Virus record (IMG/VR): IMGVR_UViG_3300044547_001470
Coordinates: 1-23,537 of that record
Direction: 5' to 3' (one strand)
Length of the DNA stretch: 23,537 bases
From: a virus
Positions within the stretch are counted from its first letter, which is position 1; the number at the start of each line of letters is the position of its first letter. The notes below the pieces were generated by a model. It was given only the letters and a program-made list of their open reading frames with translations, was not told the origin of the DNA and searched no databases. Positions 1-8,594 of this stretch are shown here, in pieces. The translations under genes and the position numbers were made by a program.

Positions 1-1
1 T

Positions 2-3000
2 GATATAACAGATTATGTTTTGGACTATGATATTAATAAAAATATTATGGCAACAGACTTTGGTCTTCCAGTTGGTGGACTTGTAGCTTCAACTGGAGGT
101 ATTAATTTATCAAACCATGATGGAGCCTTTACAGAGCTAAATGTTTTTGGTATTGCAAATAGAGATGGAAGCATTATTGCTAATATTCTTAAGCCACAAA
201 TTAAGTTTGATTTTTATGAATCTATTTTAGATGTTAATGGATATGATAAGTTTATTCCATTAAAAACATTCTATTCAGAAAATGCTGCAGTTGCTACAAG
301 TGGTATGCAAGATGTTTCATTAAATTTAAGAGATGCTTTCTTTATATTAGAATCTAATAATGCCACATCTATATTCTTGCAAAACTCTACCCTTACAAAA
401 GCAGTAGCACTACTTTTGGACAATATTGGATTTAGTAATTATGTATTTAAAAATATTAATACTGCAAACGATCCAGTAATTCCATTCTTCTTTGTTGAGC
501 CAGACGCTTCTGTTTCAGAAGTTTTACAAAGACTTGCACAGGCTACTCAGACTTCAATGTTTTTTGATGAATATAATAATTTTGTTATTATGCCAAAAGA
601 ATACTTAATGCCAGATGTTTCTGTAAGAGATGATAACGATGCAATTTCTGAAAGACTAACAACTCTTTACGGACAAAGAACTGGTAACATTGTTCCAAAC
701 ATTGAGGGAATTGCTGGTTTTGAAACAAAGATATTAAATGATGGCAAAATTAATTACACAACCAGATACATACAAAGAGAAGTATCAAAGTTAGAACAAG
801 CAAGTTTAAGTCTTAGTGAAAAAACCTATGGCTATAAAAGTGCAATACTTTGGGAACTTGGAGATCAACAAGAGGCAAGAACAATAAACCAACCAACAGC
901 AAATCTTGGATATGCACTTGGAGCAGTGCCATTGGGAACTAGTCTTGGAAGTGCAGTACCAACTGTAGTAAATAATGAAATAATAAATAACACAATTGAT
1001 GTTGGAGAAAGTGCTTTTTGGTTGCCAAGATTTCAGGGATATCTATTTGCTAATGGAGAAATTATAAGATATGATGCACAGCAGTATCAGGTAGATTCTC
1101 CATCTGCTTCTGCAACAAATGGTCTTGTATGGATAACGAATAACAACGAGTATCAAAAATACTTTTCCAAGCTAATTTTTAATGGAAAAATGGTTCTAAC
1201 TGGTCTTCTTAGAATCTATACAGAACCATATTATGAAAATGCATCTGGAGCCAACTTTGATGGTTTAGAAGAAAATGTTAAATATAAAAATGGAGAAGTA
1301 AGGTCTCATGGTAGAGGTCAGTTTGGAACAGCTATTACAGCTCACAGTGCTGGACTAAATCCTTATTGGGAAGATTCAAACAATAGAAAATCTTTTAGAA
1401 TGGATTCTAAAAACATATTTAGTACTGTTCCCACAGAATTTTTAACTTATGATCCAGTGTCTAATTCAGTTGCAGCAAACCCCCTTGGTAACGATACGGC
1501 TTCACAAGGACAGTCTTCAATAACTAGTAAGATTGCTAATTTTATGAAAAAGTCAACAAGATCGGAAGGCTTTTCTAGTTTTAATCAGCAAGACGTTGCA
1601 GGAATTCAATCATCTGCACTAATATTCAGTGGACCATATCCAGTTCCATCACTACAAAGTACAGACCTGTCTGCAACAAGTAGTAGAGATTTAATAAGCT
1701 ATGTTTATAAAGATTTAGACACAGATTACAGACATGTTGGAACAAGAATGAGAATTATTGGAAAAATTATAGATGATAAAACTCAATCTGCTTTAAACTC
1801 AACAGATCTTTTTGAAATTGATAAAGCCACTACAAGCTCTAATTTAAAAACCTTGTCTGGTGGAGCTGGTGGAATTGGATACATGGTTGATACAAACACA
1901 AACTCTGGATACTATCTTGAAATAGCATCTATGTCTGAAGACGTTCTTAAATACTATGGTTCAGATTCAAGTGGAGGCATTCTTCCAACGGATCAGGTTC
2001 TTGAAAATATAATTTTTTATAAAGTAGAAAGAACTCCATATTCTACGCAAGTAGATAAGAAGATAAATATTGCAGTCCCTAAAAAACTTTTTGGAGCTCT
2101 TGCAAGAATCCTTGTTGATGAAGGAAAGTTTGTTGGTCAAGATAGATTAATTTCTCAAGATATAGCAGTCTATGACTTATCTTTAGATGCAGACATTAAG
2201 AGAAATGCAAATGGAATTTATAGAATTGATTTTAATATATATTTAAATAATGCATTAATTGGAAGAGTGTCTGATAACAATCCTTTACAAATGCCAAGCA
2301 GTGGTTTAAAGACTTGTTTATTTACAAGAGGATCTACCAAATGTATGTTTGAAAATATTTTTGCTTTAAAAAATATAAAAGAAGAAGATGTTTCTTTGGG
2401 AGAAAAAGTAAAGAATACAATATCTGCTGAATCTTTAAAAAAATATTCTCTTCCATCAGTAATTCAAAATACATTTCTATCTTCTATTAGTACAGAGACA
2501 AAGCCAACTGTAGATTTTTACTTTGAAGAATTTGGAACTATCTTAAGAGAGTGTGCATATTTTAATATTAAATATGACCAAGCTTACCCAGCGTTAATAG
2601 CAAAATTTGTTCCTCCATTTACCGTAGAAAAATCTTATCAAATTTCAGGCTTTTTGCCAGGATCTTATGGAGCTGAATTCTTAATCTTTAACACAACAGA
2701 CAAAGCAATAAATTTAAGTGAAAGCTCTACGAATAGAATTATGATTCAAGGAATTACGTTTACTCAGAATATTTCTAATGTTCTTACTGTTGATGATTAC
2801 TTTAAAGAACTATCAAACTTTTCTGACCCAGTTGTTGCCAACAATTTAATTGTTTCTCCAGAAAGATCTGAAAAGATATATGATAGTATTAAAAATAGTA
2901 GATCTACTTATGGAAGTAAGTCATTTTCATTAGACTCTGTTTATATTCAAAATGAAGATTCTGCAAAAGATATTATGAAATGGATTCTTGATAAAACTAT

Positions 3001-3196
3001 TAGACCAAGAAAGGTATTTGAGATAGATACTTTTGCAACAGCACACATTCAACTTGGAGATATTGTTAAAATTAATTTTGATTTACCAGAAGGTGTTAAA
3101 ATGGTAGATGAGAATAAAAGATTTGTTGTAATATCTGCCCAATATGGAAGATCTTCTTCAAATGTTAAAAGTCAATTAAGGGTAATGGAGGTTTAG
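2..3196 (+). CDS. Tail hub / minor tail protein (5' end missing)
   Basis: A structural protein, probably the hub or lower baseplate protein at the tail tip. The frame is open to the left edge: in-frame codons precede the first possible start (a TTG at position 20, without a ribosome site), so the true start lies outside the window and 1064 residues are visible. Numbering from base 2, residues ~165-205 contain a VSEVLQRLAQ...FFDEYNNFVIMPKEY block of the kind seen in phage tail hubs. Residues ~575-680 are Gly/Ser-rich with a GGIGYMVDTNTNSGYYLEI stretch resembling LamG/concanavalin-type carbohydrate-binding folds. Residues ~1000-1060 end with the PRKVFEID...LQLGD-like...VKINFD pattern typical of hub C-termini. 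All ~38 arginines use AGA or AGG. A tail role is likely; the sub-domain assignments are tentative. Confidence 0.75.
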   Translation, partial: DITDYVLDYDINKNIMATDFGLPVGGLVASTGGINLSNHDGAFTELNVFGIANRDGSIIANILKPQIKFDFYESILDVNGYDKFIPLKTFYSENAAVATSGMQDVSLNLRDAFFILESNNATSIFLQNSTLTKAVALLLDNIGFSNYVFKNINTANDPVIPFFFVEPDASVSEVLQRLAQATQTSMFFDEYNNFVIMPKEYLMPDVSVRDDNDAISERLTTLYGQRTGNIVPNIEGIAGFETKILNDGKINYTTRYIQREVSKLEQASLSLSEKTYGYKSAILWELGDQQEARTINQPTANLGYALGAVPLGTSLGSAVPTVVNNEIINNTIDVGESAFWLPRFQGYLFANGEIIRYDAQQYQVDSPSASATNGLVWITNNNEYQKYFSKLIFNGKMVLTGLLRIYTEPYYENASGANFDGLEENVKYKNGEVRSHGRGQFGTAITAHSAGLNPYWEDSNNRKSFRMDSKNIFSTVPTEFLTYDPVSNSVAANPLGNDTASQGQSSITSKIANFMKKSTRSEGFSSFNQQDVAGIQSSALIFSGPYPVPSLQSTDLSATSSRDLISYVYKDLDTDYRHVGTRMRIIGKIIDDKTQSALNSTDLFEIDKATTSSNLKTLSGGAGGIGYMVDTNTNSGYYLEIASMSEDVLKYYGSDSSGGILPTDQVLENIIFYKVERTPYSTQVDKKINIAVPKKLFGALARILVDEGKFVGQDRLISQDIAVYDLSLDADIKRNANGIYRIDFNIYLNNALIGRVSDNNPLQMPSSGLKTCLFTRGSTKCMFENIFALKNIKEEDVSLGEKVKNTISAESLKKYSLPSVIQNTFLSSISTETKPTVDFYFEEFGTILRECAYFNIKYDQAYPALIAKFVPPFTVEKSYQISGFLPGSYGAEFLIFNTTDKAINLSESSTNRIMIQGITFTQNISNVLTVDDYFKELSNFSDPVVANNLIVSPERSEKIYDSIKNSRSTYGSKSFSLDSVYIQNEDSAKDIMKWILDKTIRPRKVFEIDTFATAHIQLGDIVKINFDLPEGVKMVDENKRFVVISAQYGRSSSNVKSQLRVMEV

Positions 3197-3197
3197 T

Positions 3198-4094
3198 ATG
3201 CCAGGCGAAAATTCAGGTCCAGCAGGTGCGGGTCATTCTAGAAATCCACCACCTCCACCACCCAGAAAAACTCCTCCTCCCCCACCTCCGCCACCAAAGA
3301 AACCTCAGAGTGACGGTGCTCAAGCAGCACAAGCTGCTGCACAAGCAGCACAAGCTGCTGCACAAGCCTCTAAGCTAGCAGCAATGTATGCTCAGGCTGG
3401 ACCCAATTTTAGCGGTGCTGGTGCAATTCCATCAAGCCCACCTCCGCCACCACCTCCAACTCCTCCACCTCCAACTCCCCCACCTAGATCTACAAAGAAC
3501 GACTCTTCAACGACCCCACCAAAGGTAATTGATACACCAATTGAAGTACCCCAATTTATGGAGCCAACTCCTGAACCAGTGGCTACCATTGCCCCCTCCC
3601 CTGTTAGAATTGCAGCAAGGAATGTTTTTGACATATCTTCTTTAGTTCCACAATTTGATGCAGAACAAATTCAAAAACTTCTTTTTGAAAATATTTCTGC
3701 AATAGAATTATCAATAGCTGAAAGGCATGACACTATTGAGGGAATTAATCAAAGATACTCAATTATTTCAAACCTGTCTGAAGTTAGAAAAAAGTATGAT
3801 ATATCAAAACAATTAAGTATAATGGATAAGTTTAAGCCTCTTACTAGCATTTATACAATTAATATTGAAGATAAAATACCTCAAGAAGACTATATAAGAT
3901 TGCAAAAATTAGACTCAACTTATCAATATCTTGATGAAAATAATAAAATAATCACTCGTCAAAAAGGATATTACTATATTGATACAAATGGTGATTTAGT
4001 TATAGAACTTATTAATTTAGAAAAAAATCAGCAGGTAGAGGTTTTAATAGACACAAATGGTACAATATATAAGATAGAAAAGGTGGAATCATGA
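3198..4094 (+). CDS. Proline- and Gln/Ala-rich virion-type protein
   Basis: Function not recognised; its place between two tail genes suggests a virion component. Residues 1-135 are low complexity. There are proline runs of six and eight, then a QAAQAAA repeat block (residues ~41-57), then proline runs of seven, four and three separated by Thr. Residues ~140-298 look like an ordinary folded domain, helical first (EQIQKLLFENISAIELSIAE) and beta-rich at the end, with many Tyr and Ile. The start is ATG with GGAGG seven bases upstream, two bases after the previous stop. The 3' end overlaps the next gene by ATGA, which suggests translational coupling. The proline block makes the coding strand very C-rich compared with its neighbours. 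Such runs normally need EF-P for translation. It could be a flexible linker or spacer between tail-tip parts. Confidence 0.6.
   Translation: MPGENSGPAGAGHSRNPPPPPPRKTPPPPPPPPKKPQSDGAQAAQAAAQAAQAAAQASKLAAMYAQAGPNFSGAGAIPSSPPPPPPPTPPPPTPPPRSTKNDSSTTPPKVIDTPIEVPQFMEPTPEPVATIAPSPVRIAARNVFDISSLVPQFDAEQIQKLLFENISAIELSIAERHDTIEGINQRYSIISNLSEVRKKYDISKQLSIMDKFKPLTSIYTINIEDKIPQEDYIRLQKLDSTYQYLDENNKIITRQKGYYYIDTNGDLVIELINLEKNQQVEVLIDTNGTIYKIEKVES
3321..3362 (+). repeat. 21-bp perfect tandem repeat, two copies
   Basis: Two identical 21-base units (3321-3341 and 3342-3362) plus the start of a third lie inside the proline-rich gene. Each encodes Gln-Ala-Ala-Gln-Ala-Ala-Ala. The repeat stays in frame, so copy-number change would lengthen the helical spacer without breaking the gene. 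Confidence 0.9.
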
Positions 4095-5266
4095 TTACGA
4101 CAAATGGTAAAAATATTGTAGCAAAATATCTTTTAAACCAAGCTCCAGAATTTGCAAGTCATATTGCTATTGGCGTTGGTGGACAGCCATATCCAACATC
4201 TTCTTCTGCAACATTTTCTGCAAGTGTTCAGTCTTTAGAATTTGAAGTAGCAAGAGTTCCAATTTTATCAAAAGGCTTGTTAAAAGAATTAGATCCAATA
4301 ACAAATGAGCAAGTTGAAAAAATTGTTTTTAAAGCAGAGCTTCCTATTGAACAAAGATATCAAATAACTGAACTTGGAATATATCCAGCAGCAACAAATG
4401 CAGTAGCTGGTAATTTTGATAGCAGAATTATATCAACATTTAACAATTCAGAACCTTGGGCATATTCTAATAATCAAGACAATTCTGGAACCGTTTCATA
4501 CATAGGTCCTCTTAGAATTGATGATGTAACTCCTGGAAATATTGAAAAATATTTAGAAATTTCACCAGAAAATATTTACACATTAGCAGACTTTGTTTTC
4601 ATAAATAGCAACTCTCCAATATTTGAATATTCAGATAGAGTAAATAGGGCAGAGCCCCCAAGATATTTAGACAAAAGCCTACTTGTTTCTGGAAGTACTT
4701 CTGTGCTTTCTGGAGTTTCTGCAAGTTCGTCTGTAATAAACACCTCTAGCAGTGCTTCATATTATATTGAAAATAATTCTATCAGTTTAAACTTGGGAAA
4801 TAATTTACCAACGGATCAAATAAAATTAGCATTTTCAGTAATTAGCACCGCTAGATCTGCTTCAGACCCAGATTATGTTAAAATTAAATTAGAGTTTTTA
4901 AATAATTCAATAGAGGATTCACCAAAAGCTTCTGTAGACATTGTACTTCAAGATACAGATATAAATTTAAAAAGATATCAGGTTATTACAAAAAGCCTTT
5001 CAGAATTTACAACAGATCAAAACTTTTCTTGGAGTTCTGTAAATGGTGTAAGAATTTACACTTGTATTCATAATAATTCTAATGATGTTGTTGCAGATCA
5101 TTTTGTATTGTATGATGGCTTAAGGTTTGAAAATGTTTCTAGCTATAATCCATTATATTCTCTTGTTGCTGCCGAATATGTAAAAACATTAGATGAAAAT
5201 CCAATTTTAAAGAGAGAAAATTCTACAAGCTATGTAGAATATAGGTTTGGCATAGGAGTTATCTAA
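4091..5266 (+). CDS. Tail fibre / minor tail protein
   Basis: A probable receptor-binding or fibre protein of 391 residues. The N-terminal ~110 residues (ITTNGKNIVAKYLLN, then HIAIGVGGQ, then PIEQRYQITELGIYP) follow the layout of phage fibre attachment domains: a start motif, a 'GVG' strand and an 'ITELGIYP' strand. Residues ~195-365 are rich in Ser, Asn and alternating hydrophobics and look like a beta-sandwich or jelly-roll, a plausible carbohydrate-binding module. The start ATG overlaps the previous stop as ATGA, and the stop overlaps the next start as TAATG, so the three genes are probably co-translated. The structural role is fairly secure from position and N-terminus. The ligand is unknown. 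Confidence 0.65.
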   Translation: MITTNGKNIVAKYLLNQAPEFASHIAIGVGGQPYPTSSSATFSASVQSLEFEVARVPILSKGLLKELDPITNEQVEKIVFKAELPIEQRYQITELGIYPAATNAVAGNFDSRIISTFNNSEPWAYSNNQDNSGTVSYIGPLRIDDVTPGNIEKYLEISPENIYTLADFVFINSNSPIFEYSDRVNRAEPPRYLDKSLLVSGSTSVLSGVSASSSVINTSSSASYYIENNSISLNLGNNLPTDQIKLAFSVISTARSASDPDYVKIKLEFLNNSIEDSPKASVDIVLQDTDINLKRYQVITKSLSEFTTDQNFSWSSVNGVRIYTCIHNNSNDVVADHFVLYDGLRFENVSSYNPLYSLVAAEYVKTLDENPILKRENSTSYVEYRFGIGVI

Positions 5267-5850
5267 TGGCACAGATAAGAATTCCTGTAGAAAAATTACC
5301 AACTCCAGATAAAAATGGAGATCATGCTTTTCAATTTAGAATCATATCTGTTGATAAAAACCAGTGGTCAGCCTGGTCACAGCTTTATACACTTAAAAGC
5401 ATTGGTCAATATAGACCTTTAGAGTCAGACATTACTGCAGTAATTTCTTCAGAAGAGGTTAGTCTAACATGGGATACTCCAATAATTTATAACTATAATT
5501 CTGCTTCAATTACTAGTGCATCTATTGCTCACAATCATTCACAAAAATTTAAACAACACGATACAGACGTTTTTGTTCAATGGGGATCAGGATCTGCCAT
5601 GGGTAATTTTGAATATCATAACAGAGTATCTGAAGATACAACAAGCATTGTCATACCACCTGGATCTGCTTCAGTAAGAGTTTTTGGAACTGTTGCATTA
5701 AAAGATATTCCAAGATTAGAAATTTTTGAATCAGCATCAACTTCTTATCAGCCAAGACTTAATGAATACTTAGGAGTTTCTGGTTCAGCACAAGGCGTAT
5801 ATGACTTGTTTAAAATATTTGATACTGGAGTAGTATCCTTATCTGAGTAA
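5266..5850 (+). CDS. Small minor tail protein, fibronectin III-like
   Basis: A 194-residue beta-rich protein. The first ~50 residues (PVEKLPTPDKNGDHAFQFRI, then SVDKNQWSAWSQLY) resemble a fibronectin type III or similar Ig-like strand set, with the W-S-x-W pattern common in such folds. A second sandwich-like region follows at ~60-150 (VSLTWDTP, VFVQWGSG, SIVIPPGSASVRVFG). The start overlaps the previous stop as TAATG, so it is translationally coupled to the fibre gene. It is likely a tail-tip decoration or adhesion module. No enzymatic residues are visible. Confidence 0.5.
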   Translation: MAQIRIPVEKLPTPDKNGDHAFQFRIISVDKNQWSAWSQLYTLKSIGQYRPLESDITAVISSEEVSLTWDTPIIYNYNSASITSASIAHNHSQKFKQHDTDVFVQWGSGSAMGNFEYHNRVSEDTTSIVIPPGSASVRVFGTVALKDIPRLEIFESASTSYQPRLNEYLGVSGSAQGVYDLFKIFDTGVVSLSE

Positions 5851-5861
5851 GAATTACTTAC
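5847..5861 (+). other. Small inverted repeat between tail genes
   Basis: GTAAG (5847-5851) and CTTAC (5857-5861) form a 5-bp inverted repeat with a 5-base loop, overlapping the preceding stop codon. It sits directly before an extended -10 box. It is too weak to be a confident terminator and could be an operator or chance. Confidence 0.3.
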
Positions 5862-5862
5862 C

Positions 5863-5871
5863 TGATATAAT
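5863..5871 (+). promoter_or_regulatory. Extended -10 box upstream of 5887 gene
   Basis: TGATATAAT matches the extended -10 consensus exactly. No convincing -35 is present 16-18 bases upstream. A start of transcription near 5878 would give a very short leader that already includes the AGGAGA ribosome site (5877-5882). It shares the GATATAAT core with the three leaderless-type sites elsewhere in the window. Confidence 0.45.
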
Positions 5872-5886
5872 TAACTAGGAGATAAA

Positions 5887-6321
5887 ATGGCACAAATTGA
5901 ATTACCAGATAGAGGTCAACCACTTGACATATCTTACTTGTTTAGAATAGCTCAAGAAATAAATAGAGTTTCAGAGCTAATTGGTACTACTCTTTCAAAA
6001 ATTAAATATAGAGATAATTCTACACCTTCTCAACTATTAACATCAAATTTAGCATTTTATGCAGAGACTCAAAAAATTGTTGATGCAAACTTATCTGTTC
6101 AGCCAAATGCTCCAGCATCGTTTGACTACTCTGGAATATTTAAAACTACTCCAGTAGTTATATCTTCAGTAACATCTGTAACTGGTGTATCAAATTTGTA
6201 CGCAGTTTTAAGTGGAGTTACTCAAAACTCTTGTCAGGTAAACGTATTCTCGTCAGCAACCTCTGGAGCTTTTTCTGCTGATGTTTCAATAATTGCAATT
6301 GGTGAAAGAATTAGTTCTTAG
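5887..6321 (+). CDS. Small structural protein, possible H-type-lectin-like C-terminus
   Basis: A 144-residue protein that closes the tail module. Residues 1-60 contain helices (DISYLFRIAQEINRVSELIG) that could trimerise. Residues ~75-144 are a short beta-domain (FKTTPVVISSVTSVTG, then AVLSGVTQNSCQVNVFSSAT) whose 'F-x-x-x-P-V-V' opening resembles the H-type lectin fold used by some fibre tips. The start is ATG five bases after AGGAGA. It is one of the few genes here with a 36-base upstream gap and a promoter-like box, so it may be transcribed separately. The helix-plus-beta-tip architecture suggests a short fibre or tip protein. No family is recognised with certainty. Confidence 0.5.
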   Translation: MAQIELPDRGQPLDISYLFRIAQEINRVSELIGTTLSKIKYRDNSTPSQLLTSNLAFYAETQKIVDANLSVQPNAPASFDYSGIFKTTPVVISSVTSVTGVSNLYAVLSGVTQNSCQVNVFSSATSGAFSADVSIIAIGERISS

Positions 6322-6330
6322 GCAGGTAGA

Positions 6331-6843
6331 ATGTCTCAACCACAGGATAAAATAAATCCTTGCAAAAAAATATTCTTTATCAATAAAGAACTTGTAAAGG
6401 TATTTCATATCAATAAAAGTAGCAACATTGTTAACTTTTATAATGTAACTCAGGGTAAAGAGCAAAGTATGCTATATTCTGATTTTAAGAAACATAAGAA
6501 AAGAGCCTATACTATTGCAAATACTGCAAGAATTTTAAATAGATCAAGGGTGCAGTTTCAAAGAATAATTGCAAAGGGTTTGATTCCTGAGCCAATTGGT
6601 GATAGTATTGGTGGAGAAAGAGGTTTTCAAATTAATGCTTATTATTCTGAAGATCATATTTTTGAAATTAGGGAAATTATGACAACCATACACGGTGGTA
6701 GACCAAGGAAAGACGGCAAGATCACCCCTAGAAACGTACTAACAGAGCAAGACTTGCGTTCTAGAATGGGAGATGCTATAATGCTTTATACGAAGACATC
6801 GGATGGGCGTTTCATTCCGACTTGGCAAGAAGAGACATGGTAG
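6331..6843 (+). CDS. MerR-like HTH DNA-binding protein
   Basis: A probable regulator of 170 residues at the junction between the tail and replication modules. Residues ~52-85 (YTIANTARILNRSRVQFQRI, then IAKGLIPEPI) have the MerR-type winged HTH layout in which a helix-turn-helix leads into a 'G-L-I-P-x-P' turn. Residues ~120-150 carry a basic GGRPRKDGK stretch reminiscent of an AT-hook, which might bind this AT-rich DNA, followed by LTEQDLRSRMGD, which could be a second helical contact. The start is ATG after a short AGG-type ribosome site, ten bases after the previous stop. DNA binding is fairly likely; activator, repressor or structural role cannot be told. Confidence 0.6.
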   Translation: MSQPQDKINPCKKIFFINKELVKVFHINKSSNIVNFYNVTQGKEQSMLYSDFKKHKKRAYTIANTARILNRSRVQFQRIIAKGLIPEPIGDSIGGERGFQINAYYSEDHIFEIREIMTTIHGGRPRKDGKITPRNVLTEQDLRSRMGDAIMLYTKTSDGRFIPTWQEETW

Positions 6844-6852
6844 GAGACCAAA

Positions 6853-7056
6853 ATGTCAGAAACAACAAATGTTTCAGTAACACTAGGATATACACTAAAT
6901 CTTGGAAATTTTCAAAGTCTTAGAATTGATTTAGGAATTACAGATTTTGTGCGTAGTGGAGAAAATACAGACCAGGCTCTTGATAGAGTTTATCAGTTTG
7001 TAGAAAATAAGGTAATTCAAAAGGTTGAAGAAGCTAAGAAAGAACTAGAGGACTAG
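6853..7056 (+). CDS. Conserved small phage protein, function unknown
   Basis: A 67-residue protein. A beta-rich first half (VSVTLGYTLNLGNFQSLRID, then LGITDF) is followed by an amphipathic helix with an acidic-basic pattern (VYQFVENKVIQKVEEAKKEL). I have the impression of similar short proteins in replication regions of other large phages but cannot name a function. The start is ATG with AGGAG seven bases upstream. The stop overlaps the GTG start of the next gene (TAGTG), so it is coupled to the candidate helicase loader and the helicase. That position suggests a part in replication initiation or ssDNA handling. Confidence 0.5.
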   Translation: MSETTNVSVTLGYTLNLGNFQSLRIDLGITDFVRSGENTDQALDRVYQFVENKVIQKVEEAKKELED

Positions 7057-7364
7057 TGGCGGAAAAAAAAGATCGCTTTGCACTAATATCTAGATACAAG
7101 AAGTTAACAAAAGAAAAAAACTTAAAAGAAGAAAATATCAATATTCACATTCAGCAATGGGCTGCAGACTCGTTGATTGAATCATACGGTATAGAGCAAA
7201 GTTATGATCTAATTGAATACTATGTTAGCGTGTCTGCATCTCCAACTTGGAAATGGTTGGTGAACAATGCTGATAAAATTTATGATGCAAAAAGAATTAA
7301 AGAAGAAGATGATGTGGCTAGAAAGCTACTTAGGGAACAAGCAAAGGAATGGCTAAATAGATAA
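7056..7364 (+). CDS. Candidate helicase loader / replication protein
   Basis: A 102-residue, almost entirely helical and highly charged protein. It starts with GTG overlapping the previous stop (TAGTG) and ends overlapping the helicase start (TAATG), so it is translationally locked to the DnaB-type helicase. The segment SYDLIEYYVSVSASPTWKWL, followed by a 'N-A-D-K-I-Y-D' turn and a long charged helix, resembles small phage proteins placed directly before replicative helicases. No AAA+ motifs are present, so it is not a DnaC-type ATPase loader. A loader or adaptor role is an inference from position and size. Confidence 0.45.
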   Translation: MAEKKDRFALISRYKKLTKEKNLKEENINIHIQQWAADSLIESYGIEQSYDLIEYYVSVSASPTWKWLVNNADKIYDAKRIKEEDDVARKLLREQAKEWLNR

Positions 7365-8578
7365 TGTCTGATTTAGAAGCAAAGGTACTATCTGCAGTTT
7401 TAAATGATAAGCAAATTCATGTGCTATTTCAGGCAAACCCAGATACTTTGTTTAGAACTCATAAAGACGTTTGGGATTTTGTAAAGAATTATTATGAGCA
7501 AAATTCAACCGTTCCAACACAGTCACTTCTGGTAGAAAAGTTTAGAGATTTTCAACCAGTAGGTGAAATTGGTACAACAAAGCATCACTTAGAAGAGTTA
7601 AGAATACAGTTCCTTGAAGACCATTTAAGAAATGCACTAATGACTAGTGCAAAACAACTAAATGATCATCAACCAATTGAAGCTCTTAATTCAATAATTT
7701 CAAAGACATCTGATCTTAAAAGAATTAGTTCTGATGTAAGAGATATTGATGCAACAGATGTAGAAGATGCTTCTGCACACTTTACACACATTAAGGAGTT
7801 AAGTGAAAAAGGTATACATGGCGTTAGAACGAATCTTGCAGGGTTTGATAACTATTTACCTGGTGGTATTGCTCCTGGTCAGTTTGGCATACTTCTTGCT
7901 TATCCTGCCATTGGTAAGTCTTGGCTCGCTATTTTTATGGCTGTACAGGCGTGGAAAGCTGGCAAAAAGCCGTTAATAGTTTCTCTTGAAATGACGGAGA
8001 AAGAAGTTAGAAATCGTGTTTATACAATTATGGCTGAAGGATATTTCTCACATAGAAAATTAAGTGCAGGTATGATTGATATTGAAGGCTTTGAAAATTG
8101 GGCTAAGCAAAATTTAAAAGATAGACCACCATTCTATATCATTTCTAATGATGGTCTTGCAGATGTATCTCCTTCTGTTATTAGAGGAAAGATAGATCAG
8201 TATTCTCCAGATGTTGTATTTGTTGACTACATTCAGTTAATGAATTCAAATCAAGGAAATGATAATGAAGTTGTAAAGATTAAGAATATTTCTAGAGAAC
8301 TAAAGGTTCTTGCAATTTCTTCCCAAGTTCCAATTGTTGCGATTGCCTCTGCCACCCCTGACGATGCTACAGATATGAACAGCGTTCCCTCACTTGGTCA
8401 AGTAGCGTGGTCAAAGCAATTAGCATATGATGCTGACTGGGTTTTAGCTTTAGGTCGTGCTACTGGTAGCACAATCCTTGAATGTATATTTAGAAAAAAT
8501 CGTCATGGTTTCTGTGGAGAGTTTATGGTAGATATTGATTTTGACTCAGGTCGCTTTATTTATAAGGATTTTGAATAA
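7364..8578 (+). CDS. dnaB: Replicative DNA helicase, DnaB-type
   Basis: Hexameric 5'-3' replicative helicase that unwinds the fork and recruits primase. Of 404 residues, ~1-105 form a DnaB N-terminal-like helical domain and ~150-404 the RecA-fold motor. Walker A is AYPAIGKS (residues 179-186). The motor continues with LIVSLEMTEKEV (motif H1a, with its Glu) and Walker B VVFVDYIQLM (Asp288). The segment around SQVPIVAIASAT covers the sensor region. Alanine at the first Walker A position is normal for DnaB. The protein is a little shorter than cellular DnaB (about 450-470), mainly in the linker. The primase lies one gene downstream as a separate protein, so this is not a T7-type fused primase-helicase. 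Confidence 0.9.
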   Translation: MSDLEAKVLSAVLNDKQIHVLFQANPDTLFRTHKDVWDFVKNYYEQNSTVPTQSLLVEKFRDFQPVGEIGTTKHHLEELRIQFLEDHLRNALMTSAKQLNDHQPIEALNSIISKTSDLKRISSDVRDIDATDVEDASAHFTHIKELSEKGIHGVRTNLAGFDNYLPGGIAPGQFGILLAYPAIGKSWLAIFMAVQAWKAGKKPLIVSLEMTEKEVRNRVYTIMAEGYFSHRKLSAGMIDIEGFENWAKQNLKDRPPFYIISNDGLADVSPSVIRGKIDQYSPDVVFVDYIQLMNSNQGNDNEVVKIKNISRELKVLAISSQVPIVAIASATPDDATDMNSVPSLGQVAWSKQLAYDADWVLALGRATGSTILECIFRKNRHGFCGEFMVDIDFDSGRFIYKDFE

Positions 8579-8594
8579 AACTAGTTAATTCCAT

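Noticed and set aside
3321-3362. Tandem repeat as an iteron origin or CRISPR fragment
   Set aside because: Only two adjacent in-frame copies, no spacers, and they encode a regular QAAQAAA helix within a gene.
3392-3634. Minus-strand glycine-rich 80-aa frame
   Set aside because: It is the complement of the proline-codon runs of the plus-strand gene (CCN read as NGG), with no ribosome site or context.
7898-7921. Alanine instead of glycine at the first Walker A position of the helicase
   Set aside because: Alanine at this position is normal in DnaB helicases (E. coli has ARPSMGKT), so it is not a defect.
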